This document shows, piece by piece, positions 10,780 to 24,064 of a stretch of 64,000 nt of DNA (its first letter is position 1; the number at the start of each line of letters is the position of its first letter). Position numbers and translations under genes: made by a program. The stretch lies in the NCBI GenBank assembly GCA_965153455.1, contig OZ234495.1:15620875-15684874 (forward strand), given 5' to 3'. This DNA comes from Sphagnum compactum. Its lineage: Eukaryota; Bryophyta; Sphagnopsida; Sphagnales. Below the pieces are notes generated by a model that searched no databases, was not told the DNA's origin, and saw only the letters and a program-made list of their open reading frames with translations.

Positions 10780-13700
10780 ACATGGTGTTAAGTCCTTAAA
10801 CATTGGTTTGGATGAATGACAATTTGGCACAAATCCTAGAACGTGTAGTGTGTGAGCTTGGAAAAATATATCTATCAGTTTTAATCATAAATAATGCATA
10901 GGAGGTAGGTTACTTAATTTCAACTACAAACGCAATCTAATTTTCAAAATTACATTTGTATTCTTCCTTCATTAGTATCATTTGTGCTTCCATGCATAAT
11001 CACCTTGTAGAACCGGGAGTAGAGGGACGGAAAGTCACCTCACACCTTGCACCACCACATGCTCCACTGGCCAAATTCAAGTAAGCATCTATAGCAAGGG
11101 CTCTTGTAGAATCCAAATGTTGTATAGAATAAAGCTTGTTGCTCAGTGATTTTTATATGGCGAACTTGCATATGGTTGTTGTGGGCTCAATTTAACTACA
11201 TTACGTTACAATGGTTGTTGTTGGGTTTTCTTAACAAGAGTCTGTGCTCCATCAAACATGGAATAACATGCAGGGGACCGTGCAAAAGTAGAAAGTTCCT
11301 TTTAGGACTGTTTTTGCTTAAGTGGTTAAACATCTATCTGGTTGTGGCAGGCATGAATGGTACCAAACAACAAGTTTGGTTGTGGTTTGTATTTTGGCAA
11401 AGGCATTTGAAGAAGATCTGAAAGTTCATTTCAGTGAACACATTGTGTGTTCCAAGTTCTATCATAAATGCGACATTCATTGTGTTTAAATGATTAACAT
11501 AAGTTAAATCTAAGAACTATCCACTTTTAAGTTGAAAAGCCAAATGCAATTGGAGTTTTTACTTGTTTAATTATGGTTTGTTCAAAATTGAACTTTTAAA
11601 TCTTTGTTAATATTGAGTTGTTTTACATTCCATGTTGAGTTCTTTGATCTTATAACTTTAGATACGGCATTTTCTTGGTGTTAAATATGAACAAGGTAGA
11701 CAAAAACCACATTGTTGTTTGAATGAGATGTTTAAAAAATGTGAATGTATCAAGGTGTTTGGCACATGTTTCAAGGTGCATGTAGGCTATTCCATTGCCC
11801 ACATAAAACATGTGCACCAATGTGCACATACATGTATTTGTCCAATGTTTTTAGCTTCAACTACGTGCATGTCCTCATGAAGCATGGACATGCTCACATC
11901 ATCTATGGTGGGCATGCCATCCATTGGTACCCTAGTAACCTTGATGTGCTTATGAAATAATTAAATTGGATTTTTATAATCATTAATGTTTAGGTTTAGG
12001 AATAATAACTTCAAAAATAGTGACAACATTGGTCCACTTGTGACACTTATCATGATTATCATGATGTCCAATAGTTTCTAATGTAACCATTAGGAAGCAT
12101 TAAACAAATTTTCCTTTGCTTCCAATGTCATTGTTGGGATGCTCGTGAAAAACTAGTAATTTGGGGGAAAAACTATGTTTGAGCATTTCAATATGGCTTT
12201 CATGGATGTAGTTCTATCATATTAATCATTGTTTTTGTGCCAATTTAATTTTTTTCTATTGTGTGCTATAGTTAAGTAATTATCATTTTTATTATTGACT
12301 TGCACCGCATGGGCTTTGCATTCCCGACCTATGTACACATTATGAAATTAAAAAAAAACCTATATAGGTTACACAAGCAAAAAAATTGCAGTCCAAAAAT
12401 GAACTTGACCCCTTATCATTAAGTGTCAAGTTTGCACCATTATAAGTTGTTTTTGGTTTATCAACTACATTCACTAGGGCATGGCCTCAATTGTTGATTG
12501 AAATAAAAAATAGGATTTATTACAAATTTGTAAACATGAATGCAATGGCCTTTGAAAATTGCTCAAAAAATTGCAATTGCTTCAATCCACTATCTATTAA
12601 ACAAATAAAAAAGAGGACCACTGTATGCCCTCCTAGAAATTAAAGCCTTACCAAAAAAAAAAAAAAACACAATTCTTTTTTTGCTCTAAACAAAGGAACC
12701 CTAAATGTTACTTTCCTAAAAAAAATTCCTTGACCACCCCTTTAAACTAGTTGGTCCCTTCTGGGACCTGGAGTGGAGGTAGGCCTAACGCCATCTTTTA
12801 TTGACTACGTCAGTCTCACTCTCAAGTAGAGTAGGACTGCTCCTGCAGCACTAACCTAAACGTTGTCAGCTTGGGTCACTAGAGAGAGTCGACACAGACA
12901 GAGCAGATGATGATATTACACTCTTCCTCTGCAATATTACCTAGTTCATTAGCTATTAAGAAGAGGTGAGGACTTCGAAAATTTCACATAGCCTGTTGTT
13001 TCCAGCAACTACAAACACACTGAATGATTGCTAGTCACAGTATGAGACTTGGAAAAAAGAATAGTACTAATTTGGACTATTTACAGGATCGTAACAGACT
13101 GTTGTTCTCTAATGTTGTAGACCAAGCTGCCCAGAAAACTGAATACTACTTAGCCTACTACATGGGGGGGGGGGGAACAAGTCAACATCAGCTGCAAAAT
13201 CACTGGCATACATAAGTCTTCCTCAGCACTTGGACGCTTCCTGCAGCTGATGTCCACAGACATGTCTCTGAAAGATTCAATGATACAAATGAGATCGGAG
13301 GGGATTTTCACAAAGCCCTATGAATTATATGGTCCATCAAGCGTGGACTTCGTGTGCAACTCTAGCTCACCCTTTTTTTTTCCCAAAATAAATATTGCTG
13401 CTATTGAGAACCGGCATGTAGGTTGCAATAGCCTATTAGTGTGCCTTTTAATAATACCCAACATATTTATTAAAAAACAATTTCCCAATAACAGGGCAAC
13501 ACTAGCCTCAATGCCTTGATTGTTTTTATAAAAAAATTGTGGACTCTGAGAAACTTTTTCAAATTCCGATCTAGCAATTAAGTAGTTTCAATGATATTCA
13601 ATCAGCCAACAAGGGCACAGTGACTTGAGAGCCCTTGGGTGAACCCAACCTAGTCCATTTAAATTATTTCTAAACATTACAAATATCCCATGCTTAGACT

Positions 13701-16700
13701 AAACCAGGGTGTCCGAGTTCAAATTTAACATTTTTTGGGCTTACCATGGCCACTAAGAGGCCTCACTCAAAAAGGTCAAGGTACCAACATGGGTGCTGGT
13801 TCACCCTGGCCAACTTGCGGCACCTACACTAATGACTGGTTGGTCACCTTCAGCATCTTGAGTGAGGCAGCTTAGTGGCCAAATTAAAACCAAGAGATGT
13901 TAGATTTGGAATCAGAGACCCCGATTTTGTCTAATCATGGGATCTTTATAATATTTAGAAACAATTTAGATGAATTTTTCTATTTTTACAGTGGTACCAA
14001 TGTTGGTGCTTCTTCATCCAAGGCATGTATTTATAATGTTTAGAAGCAATAATGTTTATAAATGTTTGTACCACAGTACCACTGCAAGTGCTAGTTCATC
14101 CAACCCCTGACTGAGGCCTCTTACTGCATATATTTAACCTGCAAAATCTTAAATTTGGACTTGAGACCCCCAGCCTATTAAATATAATTATGGACTGTGA
14201 AAAAAAATCTTTACTTTGAAGGTGTTAAAATTGATGCCACGTGGCGCCCTGAAAATTTAGATTGCGTTTTGAGCCCTCAGGCCTACCTCCACTAAATATC
14301 AAAACTCCAAATTTTGTAAACCCAATTAAAGTTTCAAATTCTACACAAATTGGGTAATCATTTAATTTAAAAATTGGATTGAAAGCCTCCCTCAAGTGAA
14401 TCCTATGTTTTTTGAGATTGAATGGGTTTAAGAAATTTGAAGTGTGACATTCCTAGTGGTACCACCGAAGGATGGGTTTGTCTTTTCAATACAAAGAATT
14501 TTTTTATGGTCCATGGCATTGTTTCCTTTCCTAAACAACTTTATTTTTTGTTGTGAAATATATAATGGTTATTTGATGTATGTACATTTTTCATCCCCAC
14601 ATGCTTGTGTTCCATCTTCAAATTGTTCATATGTGTTGTCAGGACTTAATGAACAAGCCTTTGAAATCTCAATTATGCATGTTTCCTTGGCTCTTAATTC
14701 CTATTCATTTTTAAGAAGCTCAAATGAAGTCATTTGCATCTATAGGTTATAGTTCGATGCCTTGCATTGTTGATAGTCCAATGTTATGAGTCTTCAAGTC
14801 ATGCTTGTCCAATTTTGGGAATGGACTTTGTTAAATTAAAAACTTGGTCTCCAAGTAGGTCATGTTTCAATATTTCATTATTCTTATTTCAAAAACCTTT
14901 TGAAGTCATTCATTCATAGTATCATTTCTTTTCATGTTTATGGAAAGCAAACATAATAACAAGTTCATGTTTTGGGTTTTTTTGGTAGCTTATTTAAATG
15001 CATTTTATTGATAGGGCCATCATAACCCCTTGTCACCTCTTTTTTGCAACCCATGTTTGGTTCACTTGTCTCAAAAACCTAGTCTCCAAGTTGTTTGTCA
15101 TGTTTAATAGCTCCAAGCTTCTGTTTAAAAAGTCATCAAATTGCTTTTTCCCTGTGTTTCAATTGATTTTGTTATGTTTTCAAGATGGTCATGCTTCAAT
15201 AGCTCGTATTTCTTATTTCAAATTGCTAGTGAAGTCACTAACAACCTTGGATGATGTTCAGTTTTTATTTAGGTTCATGTTCCAAGATCATTTCTGGGGT
15301 TTCATTTGTTGATAGTCCTCAATTCACGTATGACCATTATGTCAAAAACTTGGAAGGTTGGTCTTGTTTCCATACCTCATATTTCTTGTTTGTGCCATAG
15401 TTTTGTGCCACATGTTATCATATGTAGTTTAAACTAAGTAGAATAAAGAACATATGTTATGAAAATTGAATTCTCTCCAACCTCTTCCTTTAAAAAATTC
15501 TCCATGGCTTTTTGATGATGAGAATTAAACTTTCCCAATTCATGAATTTGTATTGTATTTCATCTAAAAACCTTGGGATGAACGTAAAGAAGACTTGAGT
15601 TTGCCAAGTGGAGAAATCTTATAAATGGGATTTTCCATAGTTCCTTGATTGTGATGATCGAGTTTTCCCGATTTGTGAAGGCATAGTGCCCTTCACTTGA
15701 AATCCTAAAGGGGAAGGAAAGTTGAGTTTACCACTTTAGGAAGCCCAATCATCACTGCAGCCAAGAATCAATGGGAGAAAATAAGAGGAAGGAGTTGTAG
15801 AATGAAATGTATGATTTCTCTTCCTATTTGTTGCATCCAATTGCACTACAATTGTTACGACTTCACTTTGAGATTACACTACAATTATTCAACTTCTAGA
15901 TACCCCATTTGTTTCAGACTTTCACAACAAAATGACAAAAACATGTCCATGAGCTGGCAAAAAAAAAAGGTAATAAACACTTTGTTTTAGTAGATGAATT
16001 AATATGTGCATAATAAACAACAAAATAATAACAAACATAAACACTTGCACAAGAATCCATGCTAAATGGAGATGGAAACAATACATCCATTTTCTAAATC
16101 AACCTAACTACTAAAACCTGTATGTCAAAGCACGGATGACAAAAAAATGCACACTATTACACATGCACATGTTTTGGGACATTTTTCTCATAAAATCCGT
16201 TGTCAAATTTCATACTGTATATATAAATATGTGTTCAATAGTGCATCTCCAAAACTTGGTGCAGCTATTCAAGTATAACGTTTGTTTCACATAGTCATTT
16301 TGTTAATGGTGCTTGCCACTGATGTTTTTGAGTAATTGCATGTTTTGAGGAACATTCCAAATAGCATGTTTCATGTTTGAGTGTTTCCAATAGCTTGCAT
16401 CAGGTTGCGATATCATGTTCGAAAATGAATGTTTGTTAATTTTTTTCAAATGAATATACATTCCCAACTGTACTACAACTATTCAACATTCCACAGTTCC
16501 TAGCTTTACAAAAAGGTTCCCAAAAACCTCCAACTACTGAACACCTAACAAGTTGCATACTACATCTACAGAACACCCGAAATTGTTTTAGTATATAAAT
16601 ATTTTCCACGCAACATGTCTCACATGAGCATGTTTCGAGGGCTACCACATTACACATTTCAACTGCTCACGTGTCCTGGGGTAAGCATGTTCCACAAAAC

Positions 16701-17068
16701 ATGATACACCACTTGCAGGGACCAAGCCAGTAAACTTAGGTGAACCAGTACCCACCAATGCACTATGCAATAAAGCAAACTATGGGCCTCAACCCCTAAA
16801 GAACGTAGTGGACATTTACATCCATTTCCAGAATTTTCAAGTGCCATAATCTTGGGGAAATTTTTTTTTTTTGAATTTTTTTTGCACCAGGTGTCTAATG
16901 AAGACTGATTTTGTGCAGAAAAATTTAGAATTATATATGCTAATCTGCCAACTTTGAAATGGGTTTTACCCATGAGATTTGGGCTCTAGAGGCTGCAATA
17001 GGTGCATATGGTTTGGGGCTTCTGACAGAACAGAATCTGCTCATAAATATGAAGCAGGAAACAGAAGC
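10780..17068. other. Gene-poor spacer
   Basis: Long AT-rich stretch with scattered short chance frames. Around 13780-14110 several variants of a GGTGCTGGTTCACCC-like motif occur, and a reverse copy lies near 16735. The 12740-13300 segment is less AT-rich and may be an old gene or transposon fragment, but I could not identify it. The last few hundred bases are probably the 3' untranslated region of the monooxygenase gene. Confidence 0.5.
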
Positions 17069-20000
17069 TCACTCTAGAAGTACTTGGCTAGGAGAGCTTG
17101 AAGGGGCTTCACGGTAGAGAAAATCATAAAAACTTTGTGGAACTGGAGCTCCCATTGATTGTGAATACTCAGATACTAGCTGTGCTCGCGGTATTTGATG
17201 CTTCTCATAAGCTTCTAGTGCACACCTGAAATGAAACCCAAAATGTTTTCAATAGAAGCAATGGACCACTATTGAATCAGATGAAAAAGATAGGCAACTG
17301 TGAAAGATTCTCAACCAAATCAACATTCGATATTACAAACACAAGATACACTTCCAATACTTACAGCAAGAGTATTGGACTTGGAAGTGTATATTACACT
17401 TGGATTACAACCAATTCCAAGTCCAATACTTAGTCTGTAGCATCTGCAAATATCAACCCGTGACATTTTGCTATCCTTTCCTTGCTGTTCCCTCTCTGAC
17501 ACATACTTATTTTCAGTGGTACAAGCCCTCTGAATCATTGTGCCCAAGGTTGGCAACATGTTAGCACTAGCAAATGGGTGAACCATGTTCATTCTTAATG
17601 TTACAAAGAGAAAACTCATGTTGACAACATACAGCCAGTGGTCTTCCCCACATCAAGTAGATCAGTAATGAAGAAAACCTTAAATTGGAAGCTGATGACA
17701 GCCGCAGTGCAAGTTCGAAGCCATCCTCAAAGGCCAGATTGGCTCCCTGTCCCAACTGTGGCATCACAGCATGAGCTGCATCTGCACAGGTAGACCACTT
17801 CCAACAGAGATTTCAAAGTCCTGGCAATCTCAAAATTGATACAACAGGTATTGCTTGCACAGGCTTGCCATTAGAAGAACTTTGGAAACATTTGTTGTCA
17901 CACCTGATAATTTTGATGCATTCCATAATACTCTATCTTGCATTCTCCTGGCCTAAATTGCTACTGCAAGACCTTTCTTCCAAATAAAAACCAAGCATAT
18001 CTGACAAACATGTGTGGAACACATGCCATCAACAAAACATGATGCATTTTTGAACAGCTCAAATTAGGCCATCATGAACACCATCAATGTCAATAAGCTT
18101 AACAGGAAGAACTAAGGACATTTACAGTCAAATGTACCTCCAAGGAGAGCTAACCGTCCACAAGTCCATTCTGGCAGTACAGGTAGATCAAGCACCCTTC
18201 TCTCCAGTATTAGCTCTGCATCTGTAGCCTGAAGCCATTATTCACAGCTCCACCACTATCAGTTTCTCTGATGCATTGAAAGCTTAAACCTAGTTGCCAA
18301 AAGATGGTCACTAGAACAGAGAGTTAGATGCAAGCAAAAAGTTGTCAACGTGATAGAAGATCAGGCATTACACAGCAATGAAGCATTGAAACAGACCTCA
18401 AGAATATTGAGGGCCACATCCCAGCCCTCCAACTCCTGTCTCAACCTGGCTTTTGACTCTGCAGAGTCTTTAGACCGCACTTTAATGCGACCATCTGTGG
18501 ATTCATCAGTCACACTGAAGGCCCAGTAAAGCTTCCCATGAACACCATTGGTGACAAACATGGCTCGTCCATTTCCTACTGCGAGCATGCTGCCAACCTT
18601 TAAGCCCTGCACACACAAACCTCTTCATCTCACTTTCTGTGGAAATGTTCACAAGTATGGTTTGGTTCAACTGAGTTTGAGAAGGTGTTTCGTTGAGTAT
18701 ACACTAATTGTTGGAACTCAATGCTGCAGAAAAGGCAATTGACTCTTCCTGTAGATAAGTGCAGGTTCAACTCAATGTAGGAATATCAACAAGAGCATGG
18801 GAATACTGTGCTCAACATCCACCCACCAAAGGCTACATTTGATTCAAACACAGGAGAATACTTCTGATAACAAACCCTACAAAATTGGGGAATTGGGGGA
18901 AACCAGATCACTGCAAAGATGTTCATCAATCACAGCGCGCCAAATTGTGCGCCCATGGTCACGTGGTGGTGTTGGACCAAAAACCTTGGAGCGAATCACA
19001 GAATGGATTCCATCAGCTCCTATGACCAAAGGTGCCTGCTCCGCAGATTAACACCAACTGTGATTCTTTTATTCTAGTTACACCTGAGAAAAAAGGATAG
19101 ACTGTGAAACTACATTGCCAAGAATGCATCAAACTCAATTCACAGTGAAAAGATTCTGAATATGTACAGCATAGATAAGCTCACTTCACACAAATCTAAA
19201 TCATATGTAGAAGAAGATCAGTTGAAAGGGGGCCCTTCATTTACTATGTGCTAACATGCTTACCTTGACACTAATATAGTCATCACCCCTTTTAAACTGT
19301 ACAGTTGCACCCTCCTCATCCTGTGCACTTACAAACCACCTCCCTTCGGACCTTGGTTAGAAGTGGGTTGAGACTTTTCAACTTGCAAGTTAAATCATAT
19401 TCGTACCAGAATCAAAGCAGGTAAACATTTATAAACAAAATTGAAGGAACACTTGCAGGAAACATTACGTGCCAGAAAATAAACAAAGAGAAAAAACTAT
19501 ATGGAGACACAATACCATTGCAGGGCATGTGTGCCTGGAAAAGGGAAATTAGAAGGAAACATGGAAAAGATCTTACCTGTAAAACATCCAAACACTCATA
19601 GCCCATGTGCTTGCAATCATCATCTAGAGCTTCTGATAGGATATTAAGTGCATTTTTCCAAAGAATGCTGATTACTGGTTGCCCATATGTCTCCTCCATA
19701 TGTTCCATCATCTCCAATGAGGTTAGTTGCTCTCCACTCTTTGGATTAACAACCCGTACAGGCATGCCCACTATGCCTGCCTCCCGTATCTGTGCATCTT
19801 TGGAAACAAATCACTAACTACCCTAGAAAATTGCAACATGGTCAGTTGAACATCGCAGATGTGATGACTGATGAACATTGAATGAGGCGTCTTGTGCAAC
19901 CAATCCCAATGTCTCTTTGTTTGAAAACTTCTACCTTTGCCAGTATTTCTGGGTCAGCCTTGCAGAGGGCTCGGCAACCATTTGGGCACACTGATATGAT

Positions 20001-21135
20001 CGTGCCCTCTCCCCCTGATAGTCTAGTGCTCCGCTCATACACCTGCCACAATGGAGACATACCTTAGAACTCACTCCCAAATGGGCTTACCATCCACACA
20101 AGCCACATACAACAGAGTTGCATGACATTGGGAAGAAATGAACATCCAGAATCAGACAGCCACCTCTTGACATGTATTTCAAGAAAGTCCTTGAGGTTGC
20201 CAATGAAATGAGTGTGCACAATAATAGTCTAGAGTGAAAATGAAAACAGAGTCCTTTTGTAAATCAGTGCCTGAGACATGCAGATGAACGTTAGCACCCT
20301 AATGTTACTGCCTGCAATATGAAGGTTTCCGATTCCAGGCATGATGCAGTAAATCTGTTTCCAATTTTGCGTAGCTGACCAGATTTTCATGTAGAGCTCT
20401 GCTATGTCTGAGAATTGTTCGAGTTTGAAGTGAGCTCAGCTGCAGGCTCGGGGACTTGAGCAGAACTTCGGGATCCTTGTGATACAACACTCGGCGATAA
20501 ACGAGAAATGCAACAACAATTATGTGCATTCAAGTCATGTCACGCATCTTCTCCCGGCTATTCATAGACATAACTTAGAGGGCAACATCAGGTTGATCAT
20601 CGAGACATCAAAACAGCGCGCACCGCACATCACTCTCGGAAGAGAAAGTTTTCCTCGCCAAATTCATCGATTTGTGTTCCAGAACGGTAGCAGCAGTTGC
20701 TCCGCCTGCCTGTCTTTGATTTCGACAAACGGCAATGGACGAGGCATTCGGAAAGCAGACACACAGGTACAGAACAGGACATCACAAAAGACTGACGCGA
20801 GGGGGCCAGGGATCGAATGAAGAAGAGAGAAACAAAGGCCACACCTGCGCATCAATTCCAACTTTTCGCAGCTGAACAGCGGCAGCGAGACCTCCCAAAC
20901 CTCCTCCGACTATCACTGCCTTGTCGACCACAGGTTTTCTAATTGTGTCCATTTCACCCGCTGCTGCTGCAGCAGCAGCAGCAGCAGCAGCAGGAACAGA
21001 AGCACGACAACCAGCCGACCTGAGTGTACACCACCCGTATTTTCCAGAGCTTCCAAACCCTCTTCCATTTGCGAACCACGCAGACTTCTTACAGCAGTTC
21101 GGCACAGTCAAGCATACCGGCGGCACCAACAGCAT
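17069..21135 (-). CDS. FAD-dependent monooxygenase, zeaxanthin-epoxidase-like
   Basis: Nine-exon gene predicted to give 453 residues. CDS exons in transcript order: 21135-20845, 20042-19935, 19789-19577, 19320-19264, 19035-18904, 18606-18397, 18228-18138, 17781-17679, 17225-17069. All introns are GT-AG and the summed length is divisible by three. Residues 1-60 are Ser/Cys/Arg-containing, acid-free and end in poly-Ala, like a plastid transit peptide. The Rossmann FAD-binding signature GGGLGG is at 77-82. The group A flavin monooxygenase DG motif (VIGADGIHS) is at about 227-235. The GD motif and ribityl-binding segment (GDAAHAVMPQLGQGANLAFED) start at 367. The family inserts one oxygen atom using FAD and NAD(P)H. 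The closest class by pattern is plant zeaxanthin-epoxidase-like/urate-hydroxylase-like enzymes. There is no FHA or other extra domain, so it is not a true zeaxanthin epoxidase and its substrate is unknown. MDTIRKP at residue 62 is an alternative start that would remove the transit-like region. Confidence 0.85.
20959..20994. repeat. CAG/GCT triplet repeat coding poly-Ala
   Basis: GCTGCTGCTGCAGCAGCAG-type run inside exon 1 of the monooxygenase gene. It encodes about twelve alanines just before the conserved domain, at the likely transit peptide junction, and is likely length-polymorphic. Confidence 0.8.
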
Positions 21136-21330
21136 CGTTCCCGCTCTCGATCCCAAATCAATTACTTGCTGTTTCGCAATTGTGCAAACGATAGATTGTG
21201 TGGGGGCTCTGTGTGAGTGTGCGCGTTGTGTGTGTGTCTCTCTCTCTTCGCTCGCTCGCGCGCGCGCGGGGACTTTCTTGTGTCGATTTCTTCGTCTTCT
21301 CCGATTCGTTGTTTGCTCGAATGACACGTA
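21136..21330 (-). promoter_or_regulatory. Leader/promoter region of the monooxygenase gene
   Basis: Immediately upstream of the predicted ATG (minus strand) is a GA- and CA-rich, GC-richer stretch including a CG-dinucleotide run at about 21252-21268, quite unlike the AT-rich DNA beyond 21480. It is probably the 5' untranslated region and core promoter. No clear TATA box was seen, so the start site cannot be fixed. Confidence 0.35.
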
Positions 21331-21479
21331 CTTGTATTTGGTGGTGCTTTTAGCTCCACACCATTTGCTGGTTAAGACTGAGGACTCAAAGACCAGTTTT
21401 TTTGGTATTTTGGGTGCGAATTTTTTGTGTTTTTTTAGAAAGACAATATTTTGTGTGTTGTTCAAGAGGTGATCATCTA

Positions 21480-23040
21480 TAACTATATTTAACCAAATTT
21501 GGCGATATTTAAAATATGAATGTTAAAAAAAAATCTCAAGCACCCTTTCATATTGTAGGCAATTGTAGCAATTTTTTGCAATCAAGTCCATTGCAAGTCT
21601 TACTAGATGGCATCTTTTAAATTGACAATACGCTTTTTAAACTAGAGTTAATGTTTCCCCATTTTTTCTTAAGTGTTATGAGCTTTTGTAGTCATGGTCA
21701 TTTTTCTGTTCAATAACTCAAGTTGCTATATATCTCTTTGCTAGATTTATTTTTTCTGTTATTCGCTTCCTCTAAATTGTGTATGATTTTGGGATTTTGA
21801 CTATTTGGGATGTGCATGATTGTGCGGTTTCGAAAGCGTTGATAGTTTGTTTAAAGTCAATGGTTGCAACTACCAACAATGATTTACACCTATCAGCACC
21901 CATAGTTCAATGGTGCCCAAATTGTTCAAGAGCTGCCGAGGTATGTTAAGTCAGCACGCTTTTTAGTGCAAGGGATTGCATGTCTTCTAGTTGTGTGTGT
22001 GTTTCTAAATAGCTTGGGATTAGCTCAATCGTTTGAAACTATGTTTGGTACAAGAATTTCATTTTCAGATTTCTTAGACGAGTGTGAAGTGACAATCTTA
22101 GCAAGTGAGGCTGAAAATTTGTGTTGTGTGGTTCAAGTTATGTGTCCAACTTGTTTGTGTATGCGTATGGCGTTGGCAAGTGAGCATGACCCATGAATTG
22201 ATCCATTCTTGTGACACTCACAACTGATGTGATGTGCATCTTCTCATGAAGGCAAACTTGGATGTGCTCCAAAGAAACAACTTCTAGGCAAAAAAGAAGT
22301 TTTAGTGGAAGTGTTGAAAATACGTAATGTTCTCATGGGTTTTAGGTGGGTTGTATGAATCTAAAGATGAGTTTCACATAGATTTGAGGTGTAAGATTTT
22401 TGCATGTAGATAGATAATGTAGCTTAAGGTCCTCAAGACTTGGGGATTATGTGTTCTACTACCAAGAGTTAAAACTAATTGTTGCATACCATAGGGAGTG
22501 GATCCACTAGCTAGTTTGTGCTGCAATAGCATGTGTTGAGCTTCAAGAATGTACATTGCACTCAAGATTTGATGAAATTCTTCCATTTCAATGATGGGTT
22601 CATTTCATTTCCCCATGTATTCCCTTTTACGGAGTCTATACAAGACATGTTCTTGAGATTGTTCAACTGAACACCAACCCTGCCAGAGTTTACATGCCAG
22701 TGGAGCCATGGGTCTTGTTGTCGGTGTCAAACTTGTTGCTCTCTCTTGGTTGCTACCCTGCTGTGGTCTAAGCTTTGGCAGAAATTCTTTTCGGGTCTGA
22801 TGGTATAGTAGTAGCAGTAGTAGGCTGGGTAAGGTAAGTAAATGCAATGTGCTGACAGAGAAGGTCAGTGTGGCTTTCTCTGTCTTTGTGACATGATTTA
22901 TGCCTGGGATGTGGACATATACATGGCTGATCAGCTTGATCTGGATTTCTAGTTGTAGACAAATGAACAGTATTCAGATTTCAAATGTAAAAAAGACATG
23001 GGAAAGCACTCTGGCTTTGGGACCAATGAAACCCACCATC
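21480..23040. other. Spacer, no gene recognised
   Basis: AT-rich sequence between the monooxygenase promoter and the PPR relic. Open frames here are short, overlap on both strands and match nothing I know. Confidence 0.5.
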
Positions 23041-23049
23041 AGTGGGTGG

Positions 23050-24064
23050 CAGCAGAGATGGCTGCAATGGCAAAAAATGTGGGAGCATGGAGGATGCTTG
23101 GATAGTGTTCAACAAGATGCCATCTCAAGATGTGGTCACTTGGAATGCCATAGTTGGAGGATGTGTCAGGCATGGGCATGGTAAGGAAACTCTTAAACAT
23201 TTTGAACAGACGTGTAAAGGTTGTACTTCCAGATGATATCACTTTTGTTTGTCTTCTGTCAGCTTGTAGTCATGCAGGTTTGGTGGATCAAGGCATGCCC
23301 TGTTATGCTTCAATGATCACAGACTATATGATTTCTGTGAAATAGAAACATTACACCTGCATCGCAGACCTTCTTTAAGACGCAGAGAATATGATCAGCA
23401 CTATGCCCTGTAAACCAGATGTGGCTTCATGGATGGCTTTGCTTGGCGCTTCCAGAATTCATGGTAATGTGGAGATGGCAGAACATGTTGCTAAAGGGGT
23501 TCTCGAATTGGAGCCTGAAAATGCTGCAAGTTATGTGCTGCAATAAGGCATCTATGCTGCTGCTGGCAATAGGATCTATGTAAGAATGTTGAACACCAGA
23601 GGTGTGAAGAAACAGCCAGATTGCACCTGGATTGACGTGAATAATGAGGTGCATACATTTGTAGGTGATGATTGACACCAGCCCCAGATGATTGAAATTC
23701 ATGCAGAACTGAAAAGATTGTCAGGAATCATGCATGATGCAGGGTATGTACCATAATACTGAATTTGTGCTGCATGATGTGGAAGAAGAAGAAGAAGAAG
23801 AAGAAGAAAAGGTGTTTCATTTGTGTCACCATAGTGAGAAACTGGCTATTACATGAATATTCATCATCTGGGGCTTATTGACACAGTTCCTGGGTCTGGC
23901 ACTCCGCTCTGAATGATAAAAGAGTAAGCAGGTTTGTGAAGATTCCCACAAGTCTACGACATTCATTTGAAAATGGTTGGGAGAGTAATAATGGTGAGGG
24001 AGGGATGCCAATCACTTTCATCACTATTGAGGATGGTGTTTGTGCTTGCATGGACTGTTGGTAA
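23050..24064 (+). pseudogene. Decayed DYW-type PPR protein gene (3' half)
   Basis: Plus-strand remnants of the C-terminal half of a plant organellar RNA-editing PPR protein. A PPR unit reads KCGSMEDAW...FNKMPSQDVVTWNAIV (about 23080-23150). After a frameshift near 23215 comes DDITFVCLLSACSHAGLVD. The E/E+ part follows: CKPDV near 23415, IHGNVEMAEHVAK near 23460, VLELEPENAA near 23500, GVKKQP near 23605, VNNEVHTF near 23640. Then comes a DYW-domain relic with HLCHHSEKLAI near 23820, ending DGVCACMDCW and a stop at 24062-24064. A working domain would end in DYW, so the tail is mutated, and there are at least five further in-frame stops. A block after ADLL (the GRAGHLQEA region) is deleted. A (GAA)n run has expanded an acidic segment. 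There is no intact start. Intact relatives bind organellar transcripts and support C-to-U editing. Confidence 0.85.
23781..23810. repeat. (GAA)n expansion inside PPR relic
   Basis: About nine GAA/AAG units extend the DVEEEE acidic stretch of the former DYW region. Expansion after loss of selection is the simplest reading. Confidence 0.85.

Noticed and set aside
14444-15312. Two plus-strand frames of about 100 codons
   Set aside because: Phe/Leu/Ser-rich translations of T-rich DNA with no motif. Similar frames are expected by chance at this composition.
20921-21472. Plus-strand 183-codon frame opposite monooxygenase exon 1
   Set aside because: It is the antisense shadow of a CAG repeat and a conserved FAD-binding exon, and its own product is low complexity with no homology.
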